Of a stretch of DNA of 64,000 nt, positions 1 through 8,863 are shown piece by piece. The stretch is from Chimonanthus salicifolius (lineage: Eukaryota; Streptophyta; Magnoliopsida; Laurales; Calycanthaceae): contig CM023540.1 in NCBI GenBank assembly GCA_013350335.1, positions 50,698,552 through 50,762,551 of the forward strand. Reading direction: 5' to 3'. The position numbers and the translations under genes are program-made. Within the stretch, counting starts at the first letter, position 1. Each line of letters starts with the position of its first letter. The notes below the pieces were generated by a model. It was not told where the DNA came from. It searched no databases and worked only from the letters and a program-made list of their open reading frames with translations.

Positions 1-204
1 AGCTCATCATTATGACAATCACAAAATATGTATTATGACCATAGATGAATTTAGGTGGTACCCGCACCTAAGAGAGGACTATTCTTAGGCTTAGTGGAAC
101 AAATAGTTAAATCATAAAAAGCCTAGAGAGGAAGCTTGACAGTGAATTGGAACCCAACTTGGAAATAGGTATTTCGTTTCACTGTCAGCTTGACCAGTCG
201 TTTT

Positions 205-220
205 CACCGACCCTTCGGTG
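205..220. repeat. Palindromic motif of Sirevirus LTR
   Basis: CACCGA and TCGGTG arms are separated by four bases. The same palindrome is at 12326-12341 in the full-length LTR, with a degenerate form on the opposite strand at 24371-24384. Sireviruses are known to carry repeated palindromes in their LTRs, and this looks like the local version. Confidence 0.65.
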
Positions 221-272
221 GAGACAAGATCGACCCATCGAGGTCAAAAACTGGTCGACCAGATTGACTTCA

Positions 273-714
273 AGGGTCGGTGACTAGAAATGTTAAAGTT
301 CAACAACCCGACCGTTGAGCAATAATGCACTCCCAACGGTAATATTCTTTCTCGGTCAACATGTCGGTGTCGCCGATGGGTCAACAATTATGGTACAGAG
401 AGGTCGATCCATACGAGAGGTTCGATTTGGGGCAATACCATGCTGACAGAGTTTCAAGTCTAAAAACTAGTCATACCTAGAATGACCTGTCGCCCTTTAC
501 TGAGGGGTCAGTCCTGGATACTCTCTATCGGTCTTTGAACTACCGATATGTCTATTTTCTAGAGAGGTCACCTGAGTTCTAAGTTCCAGAACTCATAAAT
601 CTTATCGAAGAGTCGTTGACCACGAGGGGTCGTTTCATCCTTTTATCGAGGAGTCGGTGCATACGAGACTCTCGATCAGAGACTTTTCCAGAATGACAGT
701 TCATTGATCCAGAA
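273..714 (-). other. Inverted LTR segment
   Basis: This block is collinear with the reverse complement of 12393-12837, for example the cluster around TGCACTCCCAAC, the TCGGTGTCGCC stretch and the GACTCTCGATCAGAG stretch. In the third related LTR (36572-38139) the equivalent GAAGTGCA...GCGCGACGGTC block is in the same orientation as at 12393-12837, so the inversion is derived in the copy at 1-716. Confidence 0.75.
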
Positions 715-716
715 AC

Positions 717-1473
717 TGGACAATCGGAAAGAACAATACAAACGTTGGAGGACATGTTGAGGGCGTGCATGCTAGACTTCAAGGGTGGATGGGAGGATCA
801 TTTGCCATTGGTGGAGTTTTCTTATAACAATAGCTACCAAGCAAGTCTTCAGATGGCACCATTCGAAGCTTTGTATGGTAGACCATGCAGGTCACCAGTG
901 TGCTGGACCGAGGTCGGCGAACCTGCGCTGATAGGACCCGAGTTGGTTGCCGAAACTACTGCACAGATCCAGTTGATACGTCAACATTTGTTGACTGCAC
1001 AGAGTCGGCAAAAGAGCTATGCTGATAAGAGGAGGAGGTTTCTCGAATTTGAAGTGGGAGATATGGTATTCTTGAAGGTCTCGCCACGAAAAGGGCACAT
1101 GAGATTTGGGAAGAAAGGAAAATTGTCGCCAAGATATGTGGGACCGTTTTCAATTATCAGAAGGATGGGAGATGTAGCCTATCAGTTAGCACTTCCTTCG
1201 CAATTGGCGTCTCTACATGATGTATTTCATGTGTCGATGCTGAGGAAGTACAACCCTGATCCGTCTCATGTTTTGAATGTGCAAGATATAGATGTGCAAA
1301 GCGACGTCACTTACATCGAGAAGCCGGTCAGAATAATAGAGAATGAGCAAAGGGTGTTGCGTAACCGAGCAATTCAGTTCGTCAAGGTGGTATGGGACTG
1401 TCATGGTGATGAAGAGGCCACGTGGGAACTTGAGTCGGAGATGAGAACAGCTCACCCTGAATTATTTGTGTAA
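717..1473 (+). pseudogene. Tekay-like Ty3/Gypsy integrase C-terminal part with chromodomain-like tail (5'-truncated)
   Basis: The open frame runs from about 721 to the TAA at 1471-1473 and is typical of the end of chromovirus pol. Its first residues read QSERTIQ, the region carrying the third catalytic residue (Glu) of the DDE integrase. [19 protein letters not shown] block, a FEALYGRPC block, a [19 protein letters not shown] (GPY/F-type) block and an [11 protein letters not shown] chromodomain-like end follow. Gag, protease, RT, RNase H and the first two catalytic Asp of integrase are missing because the element is cut at about 717. The remaining frame has no stop or frameshift, so it is fairly young. 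It closely resembles the integrase tails at 42319-43008 and 48454-49599. A 61-bp spacer separates it from the 3' LTR. Confidence 0.9.
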
Positions 1474-1516
1474 TTCATTGACAACCCTACTTCACTCGAT
1501 TTTCGGGACGAAAATT

Positions 1517-1534
1517 TTAAAAAGAGGGTTATAT
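1517..1534 (+). other. Polypurine tract region of Tekay element
   Basis: TTTTCGGGACGAAAATTTT is followed by AAAAAGAGGG just upstream of the LTR start TGTAACACCCC. The same TTTTCGGGACGAAAAT-type block precedes the 3' LTRs of the minus-strand elements near 42260 and 48420, which marks it as the conserved PPT region for plus-strand DNA priming. Confidence 0.7.
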
Positions 1535-2737
1535 TGTAACACCCCAATTTCTCAATGAAATGGAAAATTACCAAAATGCCCCTGAGTTGTTAAATTAATT
1601 ATTTTGTGATGTGAATAAAAGAAATAGTGGGACCCATTGCTCAAATTAAAATCATATGAGCATATTATGAATGTTAAGTTTGACTGGTTGGGTAATTTTC
1701 ATCATTTGGGTCAAAAATGGCTAAATGGGTCAAAGGGCCCAAATGGGGCCCATCGGGTCTTGCTGGGTTATTTGACCGTTTTGTGATTTTAAATTAAAAG
1801 GGGTTAAGCCTATTTGATTGGAAATCAAGTGGAAGAAAAATGGGTAGGCTTGATCCATATGTAAAAACCAATTAGAAATGACCAAAATACCATAAATGGG
1901 TCATGTTGTCAAAACGGGTCAAGGAGCTAAAAGTGGACCCAACGGGTCGAGTTGACTATTGTTGACCGTGTGAACCCTCAAGGGAGCTCAAACACGAGTC
2001 AAATCAGTTGAGTGGGACTGAGGTGAGTTGGAATTAAATAAAAAGGTGAGTTAACTCATGTGCATTAAATGAAATGCATTAAATGTGATGAGTTGGGTTG
2101 GAATAAAAATACCTTGAGTTGGGTGAGTCAAAATGGAAATTCAATGGACTGTAAATCATTGAGTCTAATGGGAATTTGAAGAGGTTGGCCCAGCTTTAAC
2201 CATCCAAACAAGTCCCACACGTTGGGGACTTGTTTGGGGTGATTTCCATGATGTATTAAATGAGAATACATGGGATTGTGATGAGATACTTGGGGATTTG
2301 AATGGCTGTATTGGTAGCTGCCAAGGGGTGCCTTGGATGGCACCCAATGCCCACCGTTTTGAGCAAGAAGTTATGAGGAATTGAGAGGTTTTTGGGGCTG
2401 AACTACAAAAGAACAACAAACACCCATGGTTGGCCGTTTTTGTCAAAGGAAACCCAATTGTTCCCATCTCTTTCTCCCTCTCTTCAATTGGTATTCTTGG
2501 CTGGAACAGCAGAGGCTTTTGGTACCAGATATTCAAGCATACAATCAGCAAGGAGTTAAGGAAACAAGGATTAAAAGTCAAGAGCAAAAGGCAAAGGAAA
2601 GTGGCAAGTTTTTCCCATTGATTAATGGTTAATAAAATGGGTAAAATAGGACATGATTTGGCCATGTGATGGTCAAATCTATCAAAGGGTTAAAATATGA
2701 TTCCTTTATGCTCAATTAGATGGAAAGCATGGACATA

Positions 2738-4141
2738 GGGTTCGGCCACTTTGGATGGCCGAACCCCATGGAATTTTATGGTTAGTGTTGATGGTTTTGT
2801 AAGGATTAAACCATGCAAGAATAGGACCGATTTTAGAGGTCTAAGATACATGCTTTGGAAAGATTGAAAACATGGATTTGCATGTTATAATTTGGCCATA
2901 CCATGGCCGAATTTGACAAGGGTCTAAACCATAGAAGAAGGTGTCAAAAAGAAATGAAATGAACCATTGGGTTCGGCCACTTTGGGTGGCCGAACCCCAT
3001 GAAAAGAGTTGGTTAATGGTTATGGTTTTTGAAATTTAAAACCATCCATTTGGGGACTGTTTTTACATATTTTATTAAGATTTAAAATACATGCTTAAAG
3101 AGGGTTAAAACATGGGTTTGAATATCAGAAAAGGCTGAAGATATGTGGTCTAATCAGTGGAGTAAAATTGGAAAAGATGGACCATGGGGATCGGCCATCT
3201 TGGATGGCCGAATCCCATGATATGGTGTTGGTTTTTGGATGATTTCTTTGAGAGTTTAAGCCTGATTTAATATACTGTTTATACATGTTTATATGAGGTT
3301 TAAAAACAGTAAACATAGCCATTGGGTTCGGCCACCATGGAGGGCCGAACCCCATGTAAAAGAATGTTGGTTTCATGTTGGAAAAACATGTAAACCATAG
3401 ACTTTTTATGGACTGTTTTGGATGATTTCTTTGAGAGTTAAAATCTGATTTAATATACTGTTTATACATGTTTATATGAGGTTTAAAAACAGTAAACATA
3501 GCCATTGGGTTCGGCCACTATGGAGGGCCGAACCCCATGCAAATGATGGTTGGTTTTAAGGTGTTTGAAACATGGGAACCATAGAACTTTGGTGGACTGT
3601 TTTGGGTTTTTATTTAAGAATCAAATACATGTTATAGAAGGGATGATAAACATGGATCTGAATGACAAGAAGACTGAAGTTAATATGGGTTTAAACAGTA
3701 GATTTAAATTGATATTATGGACCATTTGGATCGGCCATCTTGGATGGCCGAATCCCATAAAATGTTGTGGTCATTCGGACAAAGTGATTAACTTATTTCT
3801 ATGGTTTTGAGAGGTAAAAATGCAGTAGTAATATACTGATTAATACTTGTCTAAATGAGGATTTAAAACATATACATAAGGACCAAGACATGGACATAGG
3901 GTTCGGCCACTTTGGATGGCCGAACCCCATGTTAGTTTTGATGAAGTTGGTGAGTTTTAAACCATATAAAATATGGTGTTTGATGTGATTTATGGAAGTT
4001 TAACTTGCTGATTATTGGTTGGCCAACATAGGGCTGAACCATGTCATTTTAAAAGGGTTAAGTGTTTAAGAGTTGATTAAATAAAGTAGGAAGTTAAATC
4101 CTAAGTTGGTGATGTTCGGCCAAAGGGCATGGTCGAACCCC
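2738..4141. repeat. Array of eight GGTTCGGCCA hairpins in LTR-A
   Basis: Hairpins lie at about 2738-2767, 2969-2998, 3186-3216, 3324-3353, 3507-3537, 3728-3757, 3899-3928 and 4112-4141. Each has a GGGTTCGGCCA arm, a 7-9-base loop and a complementary TGGCCGAACCC arm. At 3186 and 3728 the outer stem is changed on both arms (GGGATCGG with CCGAATCCC). Spacing is about 135-230 bp. Confidence 0.85.
3241..3523 (+). repeat. Tandem duplication (~183-bp unit) in LTR-A
   Basis: GATTTCTTTGAGAGTT at 3241 recurs at 3424, with the following ATATACTGTTTATACATG and hairpin block nearly identical. A more diverged unit follows near 3800. It shows that the hairpin array grew by tandem duplication of hairpin plus spacer. 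Confidence 0.75.
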
Positions 4142-4437
4142 ACATGATGCGGATGGGTCGTAGATGTGATTGAATAAGTAAATGATGTTATGACTTGCTG
4201 ATTGGTATATGGATAAGGTACTGGAAGTCGAACGACGTACGAGTTGTGATCGGGTGACGCGAAAGAAAGATCAGTTACTGAAGGGATTCTTCTGTAGGTT
4301 TCCTACCTTTATTGTAACCACGATTTAATATGCTGTTTTATGTTGATTTCGATAAATTATATGATTGTAAAGTTATGTTTCTAAATGATATATATGCATA
4401 TACATCTCATGCATGGCATGGGATGATGGTGTTGTAA

Positions 4438-4587
4438 CCGGAGGCCACACTCCGTCGGGGCGTCCAAAAGACCACTGTGGGGTACCCTGATGATGAGAAT
4501 CCCATCAGGAGGAATCCGGAGGCCACACTCCGTCGGGGCGTCCGAAAGACCACTGTGGGTTACCTTGACGATGAGAATCCCGTCAAG
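4438..4587 (+). repeat. Tandem structured module (two units) in LTR-A
   Basis: Each ~80-bp unit has a CGGAG...CTCCG hairpin, a GTC-CGAAA-GAC-like hairpin (CCAAAAGACC in unit 1) and a 7-bp hairpin. The last is CCTGATG/CATCAGG at 4486-4509 in unit 1 and CTTGACG/CGTCAAG at 4564-4587 in unit 2. Both arms differ between units yet still pair. Confidence 0.8.
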
Positions 4588-4739
4588 TGATGGCTGTGTT
4601 GAATGGTGATGGGTGGGACTCATTACATGCTCATTTCATACATAGCATGATTTTATGGAATTTTGTCTCACATGTATTATTATGATATTATTTGCATGTT
4701 TTAACTAACCATGTGGTAGCCCTATTCGGAAACACTACT

Positions 4740-4760
4740 GGGCGCGTTGATCTAACGCCC
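4740..4760 (+). repeat. Conserved bulged GGGC/GCCC hairpin, LTR-A
   Basis: GGGC, bulge GC, GTT, loop, AAC, GCCC. It is found at the same relative place in every gypsy LTR here (10896, 18373, 33787, 45762, 54608, 57848). Confidence 0.7.
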
Positions 4761-5310
4761 TATCTATATCCTTAGTGGATGATGCAGGGAAAGGAAAGAA
4801 CGTGGTTGGAGAAGAGGACCAAGCACGGAAACTTGGCCGGTTTGAATGATTCTGAATGGACTATTCTTGGATTTGTTATTTGAATTATGTGGACAATGTA
4901 ATTTGGTAGCTAGATTTGTTGGCATGTAATAAGTAGATAAGTAGATGCTGTGGATTAGTTTATTTTGGATGGTTGGATTGAATAGTAGAATAATATTAGT
5001 TAGTAATTTTGGAGAATAAGATTATGTAATTTGCTATCTAATATTGAAAGAAATGGAATAGTCATAAGTTCTATTATAACCTCAGTTAGAATAAGACTAA
5101 GTTAATTCCGCAAGTTATATATATACCATGTGCGGATCAGTTTTATGGACTTAGTTCATACGCACATGGGCTTGGCCAGTTAAGGGTCGGATTTAGAGAT
5201 CCGAACTTAACTCGCGTCGTGACACTCCGCCCCGATCACATGATATATTATATTTAAAAAAAAAAAAAAATAAACTCTAAAAATTAGAATGAAAAGGGCG
5301 GGGTGTTACA

Positions 5311-6842
5311 TGCCTCTTGTGATTAAGACAACATCGTGGTACAAAATCTGGAAATCTTTATTCATAAATGTCAAATGGGAAGGCACCCAAGATTAAAACC
5401 ATTTTGATAAAAGGCCTTTACTGGATTGTGAACTTAGATTCCAAGTCTCACAATGATTGTGTTCAAATGTGTGAAAGGATTCACATTTGAAACATGTTTT
5501 GGAATCAGCTTATATCTTGCCTTCAATCCATGTTCTTCTTTGATTGTTGGATTGATCTTATGCAAGATACTTGTATGTACATGTAGGTTTGCACTCTAGT
5601 ATTGGATTATACTTGTCTCATCTCATTTCATATGCCATGTGATTTGTGCATATTTAGGAAATGAATGTAGTGTGTGCATTACCTCATGTATATGGTCGAT
5701 ATGGTACACATACACAGTGTAGTTTCATTCCAAGTTCCTAAATTTGTGAATCCCATATGGAATGAAACATGCTCTATGCCTTTAAATGGATTTTTGGTGT
5801 GAACTACCAAAAGTGTTGATCAAAATGGTCAAATGTGCTTAACTGTAATCCATTATGTACCAGCTCTTTGAAGGAATTGGAGTATACTTGAAAGAATGGT
5901 AAAAATGTTTATCATGTTTTGGATAATACCATGATAACAGGCATGAGGATGTGTGTGTATAGGGTCATACTTCATTTCTACATGCAGAAATCAAAACGCG
6001 AAATGAATGTATGATTTAGTGTGCTTTGTGTCTCATTCCAATATCCGTTGTACTACACATTATGTAAATGAGTTATGGTCATAGAACACATTGTCTTTGC
6101 TAAAACCTGGAAATGCCGCATCTCATGACATCACACACTTGGGCAAGATATTGGAACAGGAAATTAAATGTGCCCAAGGTATTTGGACTGGTTTGGATCC
6201 GAGAAAAGAAATCCGTAGTCCATGTTTTGTGCCTACCTTCAAAGGGATGTACATGATATTATAAAGGCACAAAACCTGTGTAAATATATGTATCTTCACT
6301 AGTATTAAAATGTGCATAAGCAAAGCTTGATGATAAAAATAACATCGAAAGCGTGCACGCACACACACACACATACACAGTCATCCTTCAAGTTAGAACC
6401 CAGGTCGAAGGATAAACTTGTAGGAGGAACAGACAGGTCGATACTATTGGAAACCAGAACACTGTCTGAAAGGGGGAAAATCGAAAGGGAGACTGGTCGA
6501 TATATATCGACATATCGACGCAGACCTGTCAATTGGTCACGACCTATCGGTGAATCAGAAAGGTTAAGTTAAAAAGACTTTTTCTGCGAAAACGACAGAT
6601 CAATTCAAAATCGTCGTTCTTCCTTCTACTGGGTATTGGTGATTTCCCTTCGCCTCCCGTGCCCTATACCACTCAATAGGACATCTCAGAGCGAAATCTT
6701 GCCGGAGAATCATAGGGTTTTTACTTCTTTCGTTCTAGGAAGTTAGTGTGTTACGAATTTTAGGAATCCTCGTGTTCGGATAAGCCTTAGTCATCTCATT
6801 TTTTGTTTCCATCACTATCTGAGAAACTCTTCTCAAGCAATC
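5311..6842 (+). mobile_element. Sirevirus internal non-coding region upstream of env-like gene
   Basis: No conserved coding frame is visible. It is assigned to the plus-strand Sirevirus because it leads into an env-like ORF, a PPT and a Sirevirus 3' LTR. Near the end, GGTTAAGTTAAAA (about 6562) is shared with the leader of the minus-strand env-like gene near 22330 (reverse complement). Perfect inverted repeat arms TTCAAATGTG and CACATTTGAA lie at 5462-5491. Confidence 0.55.
6357..6378. repeat. (CA)n microsatellite
   Basis: A short run of CA dinucleotides with two interruptions, inside the Sirevirus internal region. Confidence 0.9.
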
Positions 6843-7040
6843 ATGCCCAAAAAGAAGATTGCTATGTCTTGGTCTTCGACCTCTGGTGAGAACCCTGAAT
6901 CCAGTTCTCATCATCTCATACGATCCCCTAGGTTCGTACAGGATGTCCCCAAACCAAGCTCTGCAGGATATGTTCCTAAGACGACCTCTCAAAGAGAGAG
7001 CCCTAGCTCAAAAACTGAATCCAGCCGTCGTATCATCTAA
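6843..7040 (+). pseudogene. Env-like / putative plant transposon protein, N-terminal remnant (Sirevirus)
   Basis: This 65-codon frame starts MPKKK and is rich in Ser, Pro, Lys and Arg. It resembles in composition the basic N-terminus (MPRVK...) of the better preserved env-like frame at 21825-22058 on the minus strand. Both are preceded by a similar pyrimidine-rich leader with GGTTAAGTTAAAA. It ends at a TAA at 7038-7040. The central globular domain seen in the other copy is absent, so the gene is internally deleted. Function of this family is unknown; it occupies the third-ORF position after pol in some Sireviruses. The assignment rests on position and weak similarity. Confidence 0.45.
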
Positions 7041-7084
7041 GGTCTCGAACCACATCTGTACAAGTCCCTGGAACAGAGGAATAA

Positions 7085-7351
7085 GTGATATCAATTGAGG
7101 ATGACAAAGAGGAAGAGGCTCGTATGTCTGAGGTCTTTTTTAGAGAATTCAAATTTCATCGACAAAGGAATATCACTCTTGATGACAGAGTTTTCTCGCT
7201 TGAAAAGATAGATGACCTTGAAGAATGGGTATATGAGATCAAGGTGTCAGTCCAGGAACTCCGCTCAGAAATCCACAAAGATGACATTGCTCCTGGATCT
7301 CAACGTCGATCTCTTTTCCCTCAAGCATCTCCTCCGGATGGCTCTTCTTAG
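7085..7351 (+). pseudogene. Env-like protein C-terminal coiled-coil remnant (Sirevirus)
   Basis: This 88-codon frame is highly charged. It contains RVFSLEKIDDLEEWVYEIK, which looks like a coiled coil, and ends in a Pro/Ser-rich tail before TAG at 7349-7351. It matches in style the C-terminus of the minus-strand env-like remnant near 16850-17000, where a RIGALEGRLDHVQAKMKE coiled coil is followed by a short tail. It is in a different frame from the N-terminal remnant at 6843-7040, and the domain normally between them is missing. Confidence 0.45.
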
Positions 7352-7911
7352 GATAGTTTTTCATTCTTTACTTTGAAAAAACTATGGTTTCAGTATTAAA
7401 ACTAAGCATCCATGTTGCCCCTCTCCCAAACCATATGTACTGATTTGTTTATCAACGAAATAATGTAACTTGATTTTGTGTGTGCGCTAATTTGATGAAA
7501 TGCCTTCTATCTTATGTCTATTTTAACATAGATTTAAGACTAACATGTAGGTTGTTAAAGAGATAGGGATCGAGTTGAGATATTGCACACACGCTTGGTG
7601 TTTGGGGTAGCACAAAATATGTGCTAATTAGCTACTGACACTAGTCGTGATAGTCTGTGGAGGAAGGTGAATGCAAGCTTGAAAGGAAGCTTGAAAACTT
7701 AGAAGGAACTAAGTTTATAAGGGAGATAATCTAGCTTACTCCATTGGGGAGATGAGTGAAAGAAGCTACAAAGGATAGCTTGGAGAATGAGGGAGAAGAC
7801 TCTAGGGAAGTTAGGACATTAGCCTGACTCATGGAAGAAATCAGTAAAGTTGGAACTTAGCTTGTGCAAAGGCAAACAAATCTTAATGCACGTAAATTGT
7901 GCATTGAACCA
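7352..7911 (+). mobile_element. Sirevirus 3' internal non-coding region (left part)
   Basis: No coding frame. Purine-rich patches such as CATTGGGGAGATGAG (about 7733) resemble the extra PPT-like motifs of Sireviruses. The region continues after the solo LTR at 11431. Confidence 0.55.
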
Positions 7912-7916
7912 TAAGG
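7912..7916 (+). repeat. Target-site duplication of LTR-B (left)
   Basis: TAAGG immediately precedes the LTR start TGTAACACCC and is repeated exactly at 11426-11430. Confidence 0.93.
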
Positions 7917-8183
7917 TGTAACACCCTGAATTTTCAAGTTATTAATATATATGAAAATTACCCATTTAAATTATGATTTATTAGATATGGACCTTATATG
8001 GGTAAAGTGTTGGGCCATTGACCAATTAAGACCCAACAGTTATTGTTTAAGATTCAATGTAAAATAAAACGGTAAGATGTGTTTAATTGGGTCAAGGTTG
8101 TTATTTGGATCATGGTTAATTTGGTTGACCACCAAGTGGGTTCAAGCCTAATTAACTGAGGCTGAGTTAAATTGGTAATGCAA

Positions 8184-8193
8184 TATAAATAAG
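8184..8193 (+). promoter_or_regulatory. Putative TATA box of LTR-B
   Basis: TATAAATAAG lies about 270 bp into the LTR. If used, the hairpin array downstream would be inside the transcript. No transcription data are available. Confidence 0.55.
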
Positions 8194-8863
8194 GGGCGGT
8201 TTGGATGAGATTGACACACACGCATAGAGGCTAGACTTTCTCTCAGAAAATCTAGGAGTATGGTCGCACAAGGATAGTCTTAAATGGGTAACAAGCATAA
8301 AAGATAATCCAAATAAAGATAGGATTATTATGGCTGTGTATGTGGGATTTTTTATATCCAAGAAGATGTGCTAGAATATCTTTAAAAAGGGGATTGCTAA
8401 AATAAATAAAATGTCTTAGCCGCATATGAGATATGCGCATGGGTTTCATATCTATGTGATGCGCTCAATGGTGTCCTTTTCCTTGTTAAAAACGGCACTA
8501 AGGCAAGGGCTAAACATGGGGTGCATGGCATCTTCTAAGTTAGGATAAAATGGAAGTTTATAAAAGAGGCAACAAGAGGGGTGCATGGTACCTTCTAAAC
8601 ATGGAACCGATTGGGAGTTTTTATAAAGGAAAGACAAGGGGCGCACGGCATAAGAAGGTAGTGCATACAGCATTCATATTCAAAGAGAGGTAGGCAGCAA
8701 AACAACAACGCGCACGGCATTATTCAGAGAAGAAGAAGGCAACCAGCAAGGGTGCAAGGAAGTGAAAGATTGGAAGAGCAAGAACACGTAGGAGCGAAGG
8801 AAAACCGAAGGAGTCGCGGAACCGGTTAGTATTTGATATTTTTGTTTAAGATAAGGAACCATA

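Larger units (their letters stand above)
1..716 (+). mobile_element. Sirevirus-type LTR fragment with internal inversion
   Basis: Bases 1-272 match, in order, the Sirevirus LTR at about 12121-12392 (shared blocks such as the CACCGA/TCGGTG palindrome and GGTCGACCAGATTGAC). Bases 273-714 match the reverse complement of the next LTR block, about 12393-12837. The window starts inside the LTR, so its left end is not visible. At about 717 the sequence switches abruptly to a gypsy integrase. No coding capacity is seen. Confidence 0.8.
1535..5310 (+). mobile_element. LTR-A: 3' LTR of Tekay-like Ty3/Gypsy element (3776 bp)
   Basis: It begins TGTAACACCCC, directly after integrase and PPT, and ends GGGGTGTTACA, giving an 11-bp terminal inverted repeat. 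The length is extreme for an LTR. Inside are eight GGTTCGGCCA/TGGCCGAACC hairpins (2738-4141), a tandem pair of structured modules (4438-4587), a bulged GGGC/GCCC hairpin (4740-4760) and a long A-tract about 45 bp before the right end. The small frames inside are not conserved genes. No partner 5' LTR lies in the window, so a target-site duplication cannot be tested. Confidence 0.88.

Noticed and set aside
2738..4141. Hairpins as bacterial-type terminators or integron attC sites
   Set aside because: The context is plant retrotransposon LTRs, there is no U-tract after the stems and no integrase cassette genes.
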